Source of the DNA: Eriocheir sinensis
Taxonomy: Eukaryota > Arthropoda > Malacostraca > Decapoda > Varunidae
Assembly (NCBI RefSeq): GCF_024679095.1
Contig: NC_066512.1
Location: 15,126,038 to 15,190,037, forward strand
DNA: 64,000 nt
Direction: 5' to 3'
In this document: piece by piece, positions 1-10,091 of the stretch
Layout of the letters: each line of letters begins with the position of its first letter
How positions within the stretch are numbered: the first letter of the stretch is position 1
Position numbers and translations under genes: made by a program
Notes under the pieces: generated by a model
What the model was told of the DNA's origin: nothing
Seen by the model: the letters and a program-made list of their open reading frames with translations, nothing else
Databases searched by the model: none

Positions 1-484
1 TAAATTAAGAAGAGCACGGGACCAAGCACTGATCCTTGAGGTACGCCGCTTCTGACATCGAGCCAGGTAGATGAAACACCGTTTAGAACTACTCTGTTTC
101 CGCTCAGAGAGCCAGTCCACAAGCCAATTGTGAATGTTACCCGAGATACCGTGCGGCAATAGTTTACTGAGAAACCGTTTGTGGGGGACCTTATAAAATG
201 CCGTTTGAAAATCCAGATATATGCTATCCACTGATCTGTTTTCATCGAACACCTCAAAAATATATTGAAAAAAAATCAAGTAAGTCAGTTAAACACGAAC
301 GTTTACTACGGAAGCCATGTTGCGAATTATTTATTATATCATTTTTTTCGAAGAATTTCACAATATTGTCGCGAATGATTGTCTTCATTAACTTACAAAC
401 AATCGATGTCAAGCTAATTGGTCGATAGTTTCCTGGTGAGACTTGTCCCCATTTTTGAAAATTGGTGACATTTGCTAGTTTCAA
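1..484 (-). pseudogene. LINE ORF2 reverse transcriptase, N-terminal half
   Basis: The frame at 254-484 reads WGQVSPGNYRPISLTSIVCK, then QHGFRSKRSCLTDLL, the standard early RT blocks of non-LTR elements. After a frame change, 1-130 reads LNGVSSTWLDVRS followed by GVPQGSVLGPV. The motif A stretch between them (about 150-250) can be followed only across frameshifts. The catalytic YADD is beyond the window edge, so its state cannot be judged. Confidence 0.85.
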
Positions 485-1210
485 TCCGACGTAACTTTTC
501 CAGCTGTAAAAGATTTATTGAATATGATGGAGAGCGATTTACAAATTTGATATTTTATTTCTTTTAAGATCCTAGGGGTAATTTTGTCTGGACCAGGAGC
601 TTTTCTTACTTTAATCTTTTCAATTGTGCGTAAAATGTCACTTTCTACGATGAGCACGCCATTTAAAATCTTTTCGGTCCTTTTAACCTCCGGCGGTTGA
701 GGTGATAAACAATCTTCGTGAGTAAATACGGATGCAACAAAAGTTATTTAGGAATGTAGCCATTTCCTTTTCATCGTTCGTGTGATTACCATTATCATTA
801 GCAAGCGGTCCAATACTACAAGTGAGTGACTTTTTATTTACATAGCTAAAAAATCTTTAGGATTAGATTTACTTGTTTCCGCTATATATTCTTCAAGATT
901 TTTCTTGCTTCGTTTTATTAATTTCTTGGTTTCGCGGCGAATTCTGTCCAACTCTAATTTGTCAGTTTCACTCTGAGTTGATATGTATCTACTGTATACG
1001 CGTTTTTTTTTTTTTTTTTTTTTTTGTTTAAGAGAGTCTAGTTTTTATTTCGTTATTCCACCATTTCGGTTTCTTCTTAAAAGGTGAACGTCTGTCGCGA
1101 TAGAGTACGCATATGCTTATGGCATTGTTCAATATTGTGGTGAAGGCCTCCCAAGATTTATCAATATCTGTTTCCGTCGAAATTACAGTCCAGTCAGAAT
1201 TACTTAGAAT

Positions 1211-1918
1211 TTATCGAAGTCTTACGACATTTACTCTCTGATAATCAGGCACCTTTTCTTTACTAGGAGTTACTTTACTTTCTTTCCTCCTGATGCTGAA
1301 TGTGATTGTTCGGTGATCGCTAGAACTAAAAATTGGACCAACATTTACTTCGTTAACTAGATCAGCTATCGTTGAAAAGATAAGGTCAAGTATATTATTT
1401 TCCCGAGTCGGTTCTTGAACGTGTTGATGCAAATCACTTTCTACTAAATTTGTGTACAGGTCAAGCCCTGTATGAGAGTTCCATCTTTTCACTGGCAAGT
1501 TAAAGTCTCCCACAATTACTGCCTCGCAACTGCTACTTGTTTCTAATATTAAATCACTTAAAGCGTGGTCGACATCAAGAGTGTGCTTTGGCGGTCTGTA
1601 GATAAGTCCAACTACTATTTTATAAGATTTTTTTTAATTTCAATGAAGACCGTGTCCACATTGGTTATAATATCTGTTTTCACGGATACTGGATGGAGAG
1701 AGTTGTGGATATAAAAGATAACGCCTCCACCCTGTCTGTTCTCTCTTTCATGACTAAAAATGGTATAACCCGGTAATCTATATTCCGCAATGGAATCTCT
1801 ATTTAAAGTGTTTGTACAAGATCCTGTGACTCCGATGATGTGATAATTATTTGTAGCTGCGAGGACTTCTAAGTCTTCGAATTTGTTACGTAGGCTACGA
1901 GCGTTTATATAGCAAGCG
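1211..1918 (-). pseudogene. LINE ORF2 apurinic-type endonuclease domain (frameshifted)
   Basis: The domain starts with CYINARSLRNKFEDLE (about 1865-1915) and continues through a GGGVIFYI block. It changes frame near 1612 at an A-rich run, then reads IVVGLIYRPPKHTLDVDHAL, VGDFN (about 1500-1515) and SSSDHRTI (about 1315-1340). These are the exonuclease/endonuclease/phosphatase motifs that nick target DNA for target-primed reverse transcription. The catalytic GDFN and SDH blocks are intact, but the frameshift prevents one continuous product. The linker toward the RT (485-1210) still shows the KENLEEYI...SNPKDFFSYVNKK style of LINE ORF2. Confidence 0.85.
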
Positions 1919-2470
1919 TTAATGTGATTCGAGTCGGGGGTTGCGCGGGTTGAGTGCTCCCTCACGGTTTCGAAGAGCCATTTGGTCACAGAGCAGCCTC
2001 CCGAAACGGGCTGCTCCAACAGGGTGTAAGTGGATGCCATCGGCAAGGAACAAGTCCGAATCGTAGTAAAAACTGTTCCACAAGTTAGCGAACTGGACGT
2101 TTTCTTGTGAGCAAAGGGACTGAAGTATGTTGTTCGTGCTGAAGGCCTTACTGTAAAAGCTAGATTCGGCACCGACCCTCGGGAGGATTCCTGAGATTAT
2201 GATGTTACTGGCATCCGGTTTTTGTTTATACTGCTTGACCATGTGTCGGTATTTATCAAGCAGTTCCTCAGAACGAGTAGTCTTTACGTCATTTTTCCCC
2301 GCGTGAATGACAAAGAGGGTGTTTCGGTCGGCATTACTCTTGACATCATCGCACGCTGCAGTGATGTCGTCCAGTCTGGCACCTGGATAGCAGTAACGTT
2401 TTCTGCGGCCGTTTGATGAACGACCACAGAACTCAACCAGCTGACCACGTACCATGGAGTCCCCAGATAG
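1919..2470 (-). pseudogene. LINE ORF1 with SGNH/GDSL-type esterase domain (5'-truncated)
   Basis: The conceptual protein has a GDSMVRG block (nucleophile-type GDS at about 2457-2465), an IHAGKND block and a terminal DGIHLHPVGAARFG block (about 2005-2041) carrying the Asp and His expected of SGNH hydrolases. Esterase-like ORF1 domains are established in CR1-like LINEs; the role there is unproven and thought to involve lipid or membrane interaction. The open frame continues upstream to 2626 as a Leu/Phe-rich stretch, but that part is translated purine microsatellite and not a signal peptide. The frame ends at 1919, at the point where the endonuclease frame begins, as expected for consecutive LINE ORFs. 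All three catalytic blocks are visible, so this is one of the better preserved domains in the window. Confidence 0.8.
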
Positions 2471-2870
2471 GAGAAGAAGAAGAAAAAGGAAAAGAAGAGG
2501 AGAAAAAATGGAAAAGAAGGAAGAGAAGAAGGAGGAAGAGAAGAAAACAAGAAAAAGAAAAAGAAGGAGTAAAAGAAAAAGGAGAAGAAAGAACAGAAAA
2601 AAAATGACCAAGAATATCAACAACAAAGAAGAAAGAAAGAGACGGAGAAGTTAGAAGAGGGATGATGAGCACTGAAGAAGACAAAGGAAAACTGTGGTGG
2701 AATGAGAATTGCGCGAGTAGGAAGAATAGAGAAAAGATTGGAGAAAAGTAAAGAAGGTGGAGAAGGAGGTGGAGAAGTAGGAGAAGGAAAGGAGGAGGAA
2801 AGGAGGAGGAGGAGGAGGAGGAGGAGGAGGAGGAGGAGGAAGGTCGGCTCACGTAGAGGAAAATAAGGGA
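2466..2870. repeat. Purine-rich low-complexity tract with (GGA)n
   Basis: The plus strand is almost only G and A, in GGA/GAA/GAAA words, with a cleaner GGA run at about 2783-2840. Translations are Lys/Arg/Glu-rich on plus and Leu/Phe/Ser-rich on minus. The open frames here (for example 2433-2885 minus) are by-products and not genes. Confidence 0.9.
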
Positions 2871-2954
2871 GGGAAAACACATCAATCACATGAAAGATGA
2901 AGCTGGCGTGAAAATGAACAGCCAGACGCATGGCCCACTAAACCTTAAATCAAG

Positions 2955-3020
<66 letters not shown>

Positions 3021-3039
3021 ATCCCCCCTCCCCCGCCCC

Positions 3040-3097
<58 letters not shown>
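2955..3097. repeat. Compound (GC)n-(GA)n-spacer-(CT)n inverted microsatellite
   Basis: GC dinucleotides at 2955-2967 lead into GA at 2967-3019. A C-rich spacer of about 24 bases follows, then CT at 3043-3097. The GA and CT arms are reverse complements, so the whole could fold into one long hairpin. Confidence 0.95.
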
Positions 3098-3101
<4 letters not shown>

Positions 3102-3299
3102 AGCCACCAGCCTGACGTAAATAATGACAATGATGATGACGCTCACAGTTCTTAACACGAAGCTCACACGCCGAGGCCACGGATGCCGAGACGGGAGCGC
3201 TCGGTAAGAACATTCATCTCGTCTTTTGTCTGCATGCACACACGCCTATGCATTCAACACGCAGTCTCATTTCTTTCGAGAATGTTTGAAAGCGAGGAA

Positions 3300-3950
3300 A
3301 AGCGAGGACTGGGATGAGGAGGACGAGTAGGAAAAGGAGGAAGAGAAGGAGGAGGAGGAGGAGGAGGAGGAGGAGGAGGAGGAGAAAGCGAAGGAACAAT
3401 ACTTTTTTTCATCATTCTTTTACGTATTCAGTTTCTTCTTCCGGTGTAAGTAGGCGTGGGCGAACAGGTAAAGGAGATGCCGGTGACAATATAGAGAAAT
3501 ATTACAACTTGAAAGGAGCCGAGAAGGAGAGGATGAAATAAATGTAAAATTGAGAATTACGTCTTGCGAGAATTAATAATCCGGGTAAAAAACGCAGCGA
3601 AGGGGAGGAGGAGGAGGAGGAGGAGGAGGACAGGAAGGAATATGGAAAGAAATGCAATGGATGGGAGGAGGAAAATGGAATAGGAGGAAGAGGGAGGGCA
3701 GATGATAGGCTGAATTAAGATGAAGATGCAGAGGAGGAGGAAGAGGGATTGAAGCAGCACGATAAAGGGAATGACGATGGAAAGGAAAATTACAAAGAAG
3801 AGAGGAAGGAATAGAAAGAGAAGAAAGGGGAGGGGGGCATGGGAATGGACGCTGGAGGATAGGAAAGTGGGGGGGGGGGGGTAGAAGAGGAGAGGAGAGG
3901 TAGAGAAGGGGAACGGGAGTGGGGGAGACAGGAGAAGGAGGCCCTGATAC
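3300..3950. repeat. Purine-rich tract with (GGA)n blocks and G13
   Basis: GGA runs lie at about 3348-3384 and 3605-3631, and a run of G at 3869-3881. The rest is G/A-biased degenerate sequence. I see no gene; long minus-strand frames here are low-complexity translations. Confidence 0.85.
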
Positions 3951-4090
3951 AGTTAATGAGTTGCCGCTGCTTGATGCACTAGTTCGCCGTATTTCAAGAG
4001 TGTGGTGCAGCGGCGTGACTCTTGCAAATCGCGGCCCGTCGAGACTCTTGCAATTCTCTACACGGGCCAAGACTCCGCGACTCCCACGGG

Positions 4091-5640
4091 GCACGCGGCA
4101 GACGGGGGTTCCACGCCACGCCTCTGCTAGCCGTGCAGCAGACAGGGGAGAGCCAAGCCGCGCCTCTGTCAGCCGTGCAGCAAACAGGGGAGCCACACGC
4201 CGCACCTTTGCCAGCCGTGCAGCCGGGCAGACAGGGGAGGGCCACGCCGCTCTTCTGTCAGCCGTGCAGCGGGACAGACAGGGGAGGACCACGCCGCTCT
4301 TCTGTCAGCCGTGCAGCGGAACAGACAGGGGAGGGCCACGCCGCTCGTCTGCCATCCGCGCAGCGGGACAGACAGGGGAGGGTCACGCCGCTCGTCTGCC
4401 ATCCGCATAGCGGGACAGACAGGGGAGGACCACGCCGCTCGTCTGCCATCCGCACAGCGGGACAGACAGGGGAGGACCACGCCGCTCGTCTGCCATCCGC
4501 GCAGCGGGACAGACAGGGGAGGACCACGCCGCTCGTCTGCCATCCGCGCAGCGGGACAGACAGGGGGGGGGCCACGCCGCTCGTCTGAAATCCGCGCAGC
4601 GGGACAGACAGGGGAGGACCACGCCGCTCGTCTGCCATCCGCGCAGCGGGACAGACAGGGGAGGACCACGCCGCTCGTCTGCCATCCGCGCAGCGGGACA
4701 GACAGGGGAGGACCACGCCGCTCGTCTGCCATCCGCGCGTGGGACAGACAGGGGAGTACCACGCCGCTCTTCTGTCACCCGTGCAGCGAGACAGACAGGG
4801 GAGGACCACGCCGCGCCTCTGCCAGCCGCGCAGCGGGACAGACAGGGGAGGACCACGCCGCTCCTCTGCCAGCCGTGTAGCGGGACAGACAGGGGAGGAC
4901 AACGCCACGCCTCTGCCAGCCGCGCAGCGGGACAGACAGGGGAGGACCACGCCGCGCCTCTGCCAGCCGCGCAGCGGGACAGACAGGGGAGGGCCACGCC
5001 GCTCCTCTGCAAGCCGTGCAGGGAAAGACCACGCCGCTCTTCTGTAAGCCGTGCAGCGGGACAGACAGGGGAGGACCACGCCGCGCCTCTGCCAGCCGCG
5101 CAGCGGGACAGACAGTTGAGGACCACGCCGCTCCTCTGCCAGCCGTGCAGCGGGACAGATAGGGGAGGACCACGCCGCGCCTCTGCCAGCCGCGCAGCGG
5201 AACAGACAGGGGAGGGCCACGCCGCTCGTCTGCCATCCGCGCGCGGGACATACAGGGGAGGACCACGCCGCGCCTCTGCCAGCCGCGCAGCGGGACAGAC
5301 AGGGGAGGGCCACGCCGCTCCTCTGCAACCCGTGCAGCGGGACAGACAGGGAGGGCCACGCAGCGCCTCTGCCATCCGAGCAGCAGACAGGGGAGAACCA
5401 TACCGCTCCTCTGCCGGCCGTGCAGCGGGACAGACAGGGGAGGGCCACGCCGCGCCTTTGCCATCCGAGCAGCAGACAGGGGAGAACCACCCCGCTCCTC
5501 TGCCAGCCGTGCAGCGGGACAGACAGGGGAGGGACTCGCCGCGCCTCTGCCATCCGAGCAACAGGCAGGGGAGGACCACGCCGTGCCTCTGTCAGCCGTG
5601 CTGCCGGGCAGACGGGGGGGAGGGCCATTTCTGTCACCCG
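4091..5640. repeat. 47-bp minisatellite, about 30 copies
   Basis: The unit contains GGGACAGACAGGGGAGG, then CCACGCCGCTC and a TCTGCCA(T/G)CCGCGCAGC end. Successive GCGGGACA starts at 4504 and 4551 give a 47-base period. Copies at about 4310-4740 mostly carry the CTCGTCTGCCATCC variant and copies at about 4780-5330 the GCCTCTGCCAGCC variant, so the array has variant blocks. The outer copies are more degenerate. Forty-seven is not a multiple of three and the unit has few stops, so overlapping open frames of up to 459 codons arise on both strands (for example 4258-5637 minus). These are not gene evidence. Confidence 0.95.
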
Positions 5641-6780
5641 AATGAAAACCTTCCCCGTCTAGTGCTTGCCTTATTCTACATTACTCGAGCTTCCCTTCGT
5701 TAAGAGACAGCGTTTATTTGACCTGGTGAGCAACGGAGTCACCTCTGAGAAAGTTGTTTTCTCCTCTAGGGTCTGGCTATTATTTTGTAGCGGAGGGGCG
5801 CCTCGGGGGGCGCATGATGTGAGTATCCAAGGAAGGAAGGGAACACGCGGCTAAGGGCGCACGGCTGTCACAGGAGCTTCCTTCACTGACATCGTTTTAA
5901 CCCGGCTGTCTCTCACATGCTACTAAATATGAAACAATAAAAAAATCCAAAAAAAACAAAGTTAAAATGGAATGTTGAAAACAAAACTGATGGAAAAGGG
6001 GAACGTTTCGAGCACAGGCACCAACGACTTTTAAATTTCATCAACTGCAGACAAAAATACCTTCGTATTTCGCTGTGTCACTATTGCACAAATATTTCTA
6101 AAACTGATGCACTGCTCTCCCCTCCTCTCCGTGTTTCGGAAAAATAAACATCTAAAACAATTCCAGTTATTAACAGCAAAGGTATGAATTGTAGAACTAA
6201 AGAGAGGTCCGCTTTGAAAAGATGACTTAAATTTCTCTTACTCTGCAAATAAGTCATGGTCACTTTTGGCACTTTTCCCTGACTGAACAAGGCGTTAAAA
6301 AAAGCAAGGAAAGTAGAAACAAAAGAAGCAAACCAACGCGGCGTCAGTATCAAAAAGGAACGTGAGTCAGAGACGATCACAACGAGGTTATATAATAAGC
6401 ACAAAACAACAACACTACACGAGGACAACAACGACAAGAGGATGAGGGAAGTAAAGGAGGAGGACAAGGAGCACGAAGCCATGAGAGGCATCGAACACGA
6501 GTAGGTCAAAGCTAGAGAAGAAAACAAGACGTACAAAGCCAGGAGAAGGAGAAGTACAGGAGAAGACTAGAAATAGACCAAGCAAAGAGGTACAAGGAGA
6601 CTAGGAAAAATTATGTGCGTGTAAACGAAAAACTACAGAAGGCAAAATACGCCAGACAAAAAACAGCTGGAAGGAGATGAGTACTGGAGAGACTCAATTC
6701 CTCCTCCTAGCAGCAAGCAAACTACTTCCTCTGACGTGGCCTGTTTTAATGAGTTTAATGAAGGCAGTTTTCGTGTTTGC
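5641..6780. other. No gene seen; unassigned sequence
   Basis: No domain, tRNA or clear repeat was recognised. It has an A-rich patch at about 5935-5965 and drifts to purine-rich sequence after 6400. The 151-codon minus frame at 6081-6536 has no recognisable motif and Ser/Leu-rich content. Confidence 0.5.
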
Positions 6781-6782
6781 GT

Positions 6783-6900
6783 GTTTTTATTTTTATTTTT
6801 ATTTATTTATTTATTATTTTTTTTTTTTTTACATCTACTGGTAGTCGGCCCCAGCCCGTCATGGCGCAGGAAAGTGTTTATAGTGGCGCCATCTTCTCTT
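6783..6900 (-). repeat. Dispersed retroposon tail (copy 1) after a T-rich tract
   Basis: Bases 6838-6897 closely match 19660-19735: both carry a GTCGGCCC/GGCCCGGTGGTC-type block, then GCGCAGGAAAGTGTTTATAG and GGCGCCATCTTC. In both copies a T-rich tract lies to the left. On the minus strand this becomes a body followed by an A-rich tail, as expected of a retroposon 3' end. The family is unknown. Confidence 0.6.
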
Positions 6901-6901
6901 G

Positions 6902-6974
<73 letters not shown>

Positions 6975-7010
6975 TCCTGCCTGCCTGCCTGCGTGCGTGC
7001 GTACGTGCGT
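6899..7010. repeat. (TG)n with short (CCTG) and (TGCG) runs
   Basis: A TG run at 6899-6972 passes into CCTG and TGCG tetranucleotides up to about 7010. Cys/Val and His/Thr frames over it are spurious. Confidence 0.95.
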
Positions 7011-7182
7011 TTGTGTCATACCGGAGGAGTAAACTTGAAAGAAAGAAGAAAATTAAGGTCAGAGTGGAAAAAGTTCTTGAAGAATGTAACAAAAGAACAT
7101 ATAACTATGAAACAAAGAGGAAACTTGGAGAAAGAAAGGCACAACGACCACTACATTCACTAATGTAAACACGTTCATCATC

Positions 7183-7327
7183 ACCACTATCCCAACCATC
7201 ACCACCACCACGACCACACCACCAAAAACAACCACCAGCCCCATCACCACTAATATCACAACCACCACCACCCACCGCCACCTCCACCAATAACATAAGT
7301 AACAAGCGACAAAAAAAAAAAAAAAAA
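7183..7327. repeat. Degenerate (ACC)n and A17
   Basis: ACC/CAC triplets with scattered substitutions lie at about 7183-7290, followed by an A run at 7311-7327. Confidence 0.85.
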
Positions 7328-7560
7328 CAGCTACACCAGAAGGAAAAAAGGAACATTCACAGCCAACGTTCACACAGAAAAATAAAACTTGAGACAACGG
7401 CAAAACAACACACTCTTTTAAGCCCCCAGACTAACGAAACATAAAAAAAGAGTAAAGAAAATAAAGAAAGAACAGAGAGAGAAGAGTTTTTATCCACCAT
7501 GAGCGAGAAACATGACGGAGCGTCTCGCAGCCTCCTGGGAAATAAAAGGAAAAAGGAGAG

Positions 7561-7711
<151 letters not shown>

Positions 7712-7766
7712 GGTAGGGGCAGGTCTATCTGAATGAGGAATGCAGCGTCCTCAACTTCCCTGAGCT

Positions 7767-8101
7767 GTCTTAGCCAGATGGTGGAAAATTCAGAAGAGTC
7801 AAGGTCGTGGGCACGAGAGCAAGTGATGTCGTTGCGCACATAGGCGCAACATCCAGCTTTGCATTGAAATTTAGGATAGAGATAGTAGGAAGGAACAGAG
7901 TAGAGATTGCTGTCAGCAGTCTCAGAAACCTGTGTTTCGGTGAGGAAGAGAAGGTGAGGTTTAGAGGAGGAGAGATGGTGTTCCACAGAATGAAAATTAG
8001 AACGAAGACCGCGTATGTTGCAGAAATTGATAAGAAAGAGGTTCGAGGAGTTATCAAGACACCTCTCAACTCGGCAGTTAGAAGGGGAGTCCTCCGTGGG
8101 G
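7767..8101 (-). mobile_element. LINE family 2, inverted 5' endonuclease fragment
   Basis: The minus strand reads EHHLSSSKPHLLFLTETQ, an SYYLYPKFQCKAGCCAYVR block and SEFSTIWL. It is colinear with 13048-13380 of the longer copy on the plus strand. These are the N-terminal endonuclease blocks of a non-LTR element. Directly to the right, the RT-to-tail part of the same family lies in the opposite orientation. The arrangement matches the 5'-inverted insertions made by twin priming, with the middle of the element missing. Confidence 0.85.
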
Positions 8102-8107
8102 GAATTT

Positions 8108-8108
8108 A

Positions 8109-8147
<39 letters not shown>
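8108..8147. repeat. (TAG)n at the inversion junction
   Basis: About 13 TAG triplets sit between the inverted endonuclease fragment and the forward RT fragment. TAG triplets also follow this family's 3' tail at 9453-9519. Confidence 0.95.
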
Positions 8148-8700
8148 ATACACTTCCCCTAAACCTATCAACAGTGGTGTTCCACAGGGGTCTGTCTTAT
8201 CACCCATTCTCTTCCTGTTATTCATCAATGATCTTCTTTCCATAACAAACTGTCCTATCCACTCATATGCTGACGACTCCACTCTGCATTATTCAACTTC
8301 TTTCAATAGAAGACCCTCTCAACAGGAATTGCATGACTCCAGACTGGAGGCTGCAGAACGCTTAACCTCAGCCCTTACTATCATTGCCGATTGGGCTAAA
8401 AGGAACCTTGTGTCCTTCAATGCCTCAAAAACTCAATTTATCTACTTATCAACTCGACACAGTCTTCCAAATACCTATCCCCTATTCTTCGACAACACTC
8501 AGCTGTCACCTTCTTCAACACTAAATATCCTCGGTCTATCCTTAGCTCAAAATTTCAACTGGATACTTCACATCTCCTCTCTCACTAAATCAGCTTCCTC
8601 AAGGTTGGCCGTTCTGTATCGTCTCTGCCAGTTCTTCTCCCCCGCACAGATGCTTTCCATTTATAGGGGCCTTGTCCGCCCTCGTATGGAGTATGCATCT

Positions 8701-8703
<3 letters not shown>

Positions 8704-8743
<40 letters not shown>
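8704..8743. repeat. (TG)n expanded inside LINE coding sequence
   Basis: The run sits at the CACGTG that precedes the GGGGG of the conserved HV-WGGST codons. At 15531-15550 the sister copy has CACGTGGGGGGG with no repeat. Confidence 0.95.
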
Positions 8744-8746
<3 letters not shown>

Positions 8747-8773
8747 GGGGGGAGGCTCCACTTACACAGCTCT

Positions 8774-8976
8774 TCTTTCTTTAAAGAGGAGGGTATCAGG
8801 ACATCTCTCCTCCCGTATTTGATCTTGCTTTCGGCCACCTCTTTTGTTTCTTTTTTAGGAGCAGCGAGTAGCGGGCTTTTTATTTATTATTGTTTTCTTT
8901 TTTGTGTGTGCCCTTGAGCTGCCTCCTTTGTTGTAAAAAAAAAAATTAAAAAAATAAAATAAAAAAAATAAAAAAA
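8774..8976 (+). mobile_element. LINE family 2, 5'-truncated tail inserted in the older copy
   Basis: The insert opens with a degenerate copy of the family's last codons (about 8774-8830). It continues through the GGAGCAGCGAGTAGCGGGC tail and CCCTTGAGCTGCCTCCTTTG, and ends in an A-rich tail at 8935-8976. Host LINE coding resumes at GAGTGGAGTCTAAG. Compared with the sister copy at 15560-15585, about eight host bases are missing at the junction and no clear target duplication is seen. Confidence 0.8.
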
Positions 8977-9452
8977 GAGTGGAGTCTAAGGGTCTTCGTC
9001 TCATCAGCTCTCCTCCTCTTACTGATAGTCTTCTACCGCTTAAATTCCGCCGCCATGTTGCATTTCTTTCTATCTTCTATCGATATTTTCATGCTGACTG
9101 CTCTTCTGAACTTGCTAACTGCATGCCTCCCTCCCTCCCGCGGCCCCGCTTCACGCGACTTTCTACTCATGCTCATCCCTATACTGTCCAAACCCCTTAT
9201 GCAAGAGTTAACCAGCATCTTCACTCTTTCATCCCTCACGCTGGTAAACTCTGGAACAGTCTTCCTTCGTCTGTATTTCCTCCTGCCTATGACTTGATCT
9301 CTTTCAAGAAGAGTGTATCAAGACACCTCTCCACCCGAAATGGACCTCTCTTTTGGCTATTCTTTATTGTTAGCTATTATGGGAGCAGCAAGTAGCAGGC
9401 TTTTTTCACTCTTTTTGTTGCCCTTGAGCCGTCTCCTTTGTTGTAAAAAAAA

Positions 9453-9469
9453 TAGTAGTAGTAGTAGTG

Positions 9470-9519
<50 letters not shown>

Positions 9520-9540
9520 CAGAGGAGGAGGAGGAGGAGA
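9453..9540. repeat. (TAG)n tail and short (GGA)n
   Basis: TAG repeats at 9453-9519 follow directly on the LINE A-tail, with a short GGA run after them. Confidence 0.95.
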
Positions 9541-10022
9541 GAGAATAAAATAAATGAGGACAGTTGACCCATCAGGCTTCAGCCACTCGTTCACCGCAGC
9601 CACTTCGGGGATCAAGAGCCATGATGTCAACGCTGGACCTTGGCTTTACGGGGACTAAAAGTTCTTGGCGATGAGGATGGCGCGGAGGAGGGAGAAAAAA
9701 GTCGAACGGAAGAAAAGAGGAAAAGAGGAAAAGATGAGGAGGAGAGAGATAAAAGAGGAATAGGAAAAAGATAGGAAACAGTGCCAAGAGAAAGTATAAT
9801 GAAGGGGGAAAAAGATGAGAGGAAGGAAGACCTAAAGGAGGGGAGGGAATACTCGTGAGAGTAGCATTTATAAAAGTAAAGAGGTAACGTAGGAAGTGAG
9901 TGAGCAAGTGAGTGGGTGAGTGAACGAGTGAACAAGTGAGTGAGTGAGCTAGTTAGTGAGGGGAGCAGACCCACATACCTCAAACCAGTAAATTCTTTAC
10001 TCACACGCACATACGATCCTAA

Positions 10023-10023
<1 letters not shown>
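9541..10023. other. No gene seen; purine-rich sequence and degenerate (GTGA)n
   Basis: Purine-rich sequence occupies about 9660-9840. A degenerate GAGT/GTGA tetranucleotide stretch lies at about 9896-9960. Confidence 0.6.

Positions 10024-10090
<67 letters not shown>
10024..10090. repeat. (TG)n
   Basis: A pure TG dinucleotide run of about 67 bases. Confidence 0.97.

Positions 10091-10091
<1 letters not shown>

Larger units (their letters stand above)
1..2470 (-). mobile_element. CR1-like LINE, degenerate, truncated by window start
   Basis: Read on the minus strand, the segment gives an SGNH-esterase ORF1, then an APE-type endonuclease, a linker and the first half of a reverse transcriptase. 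That order is known for CR1-clade non-LTR retrotransposons. The window edge cuts the element just after the RT block GVPQGSVLGPVLFLI (about 3-50), so the YADD box and 3' end lie outside. The frame shifts several times, so the copy is dead. A T23 run at 1003-1025 (A23 on the element strand) interrupts the endonuclease-RT linker. The 5' boundary near 2465 runs straight into purine-rich low-complexity DNA, which suggests 5' truncation. Clade assignment rests on domain order and motif style and is inferred. Confidence 0.85.
8148..9452 (+). mobile_element. LINE family 2, 3' half (RT catalytic region to tail), interrupted
   Basis: The plus strand reads SGVPQGSVLSPILFLLFIND, then YADDSTLH with the catalytic YADD at 8266-8277 intact, then VSFNASKTQFI and the C-terminal RPRMEYASHV. 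There a TG microsatellite (8704-8743) and a 203-bp insert (8774-8976) break the frame. It resumes as VESKGLRLISSPPLTDSL and runs to the stop near 9396. The 3' tail is a block reading GCCCTTGAGCCGTCTCCTTTG, then TTGTAAAAAAAA, then TAG repeats. The open frame at 7807-8784 joins antisense endonuclease, poly-Ser from TAG and RT, so it is a chimera and not a gene. I assign non-LTR RT with confidence but not the clade. Confidence 0.9.

Noticed and set aside
1919..2626. Secreted esterase with a signal peptide
   Set aside because: The hydrophobic N-terminus is translated GGA/GAA microsatellite. The esterase domain itself belongs to a LINE ORF1.
4258..5637. 459-codon Arg/Cys/Pro-rich minus-strand protein
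   Set aside because: The frame exists only because the 47-bp unit has few stops; overlapping frames of similar style exist on both strands.
7807..8784. 325-codon host gene with a poly-Ser linker
   Set aside because: It joins antisense LINE endonuclease, a TAG repeat and sense RT, so the fusion is an accident of the insertion structure.
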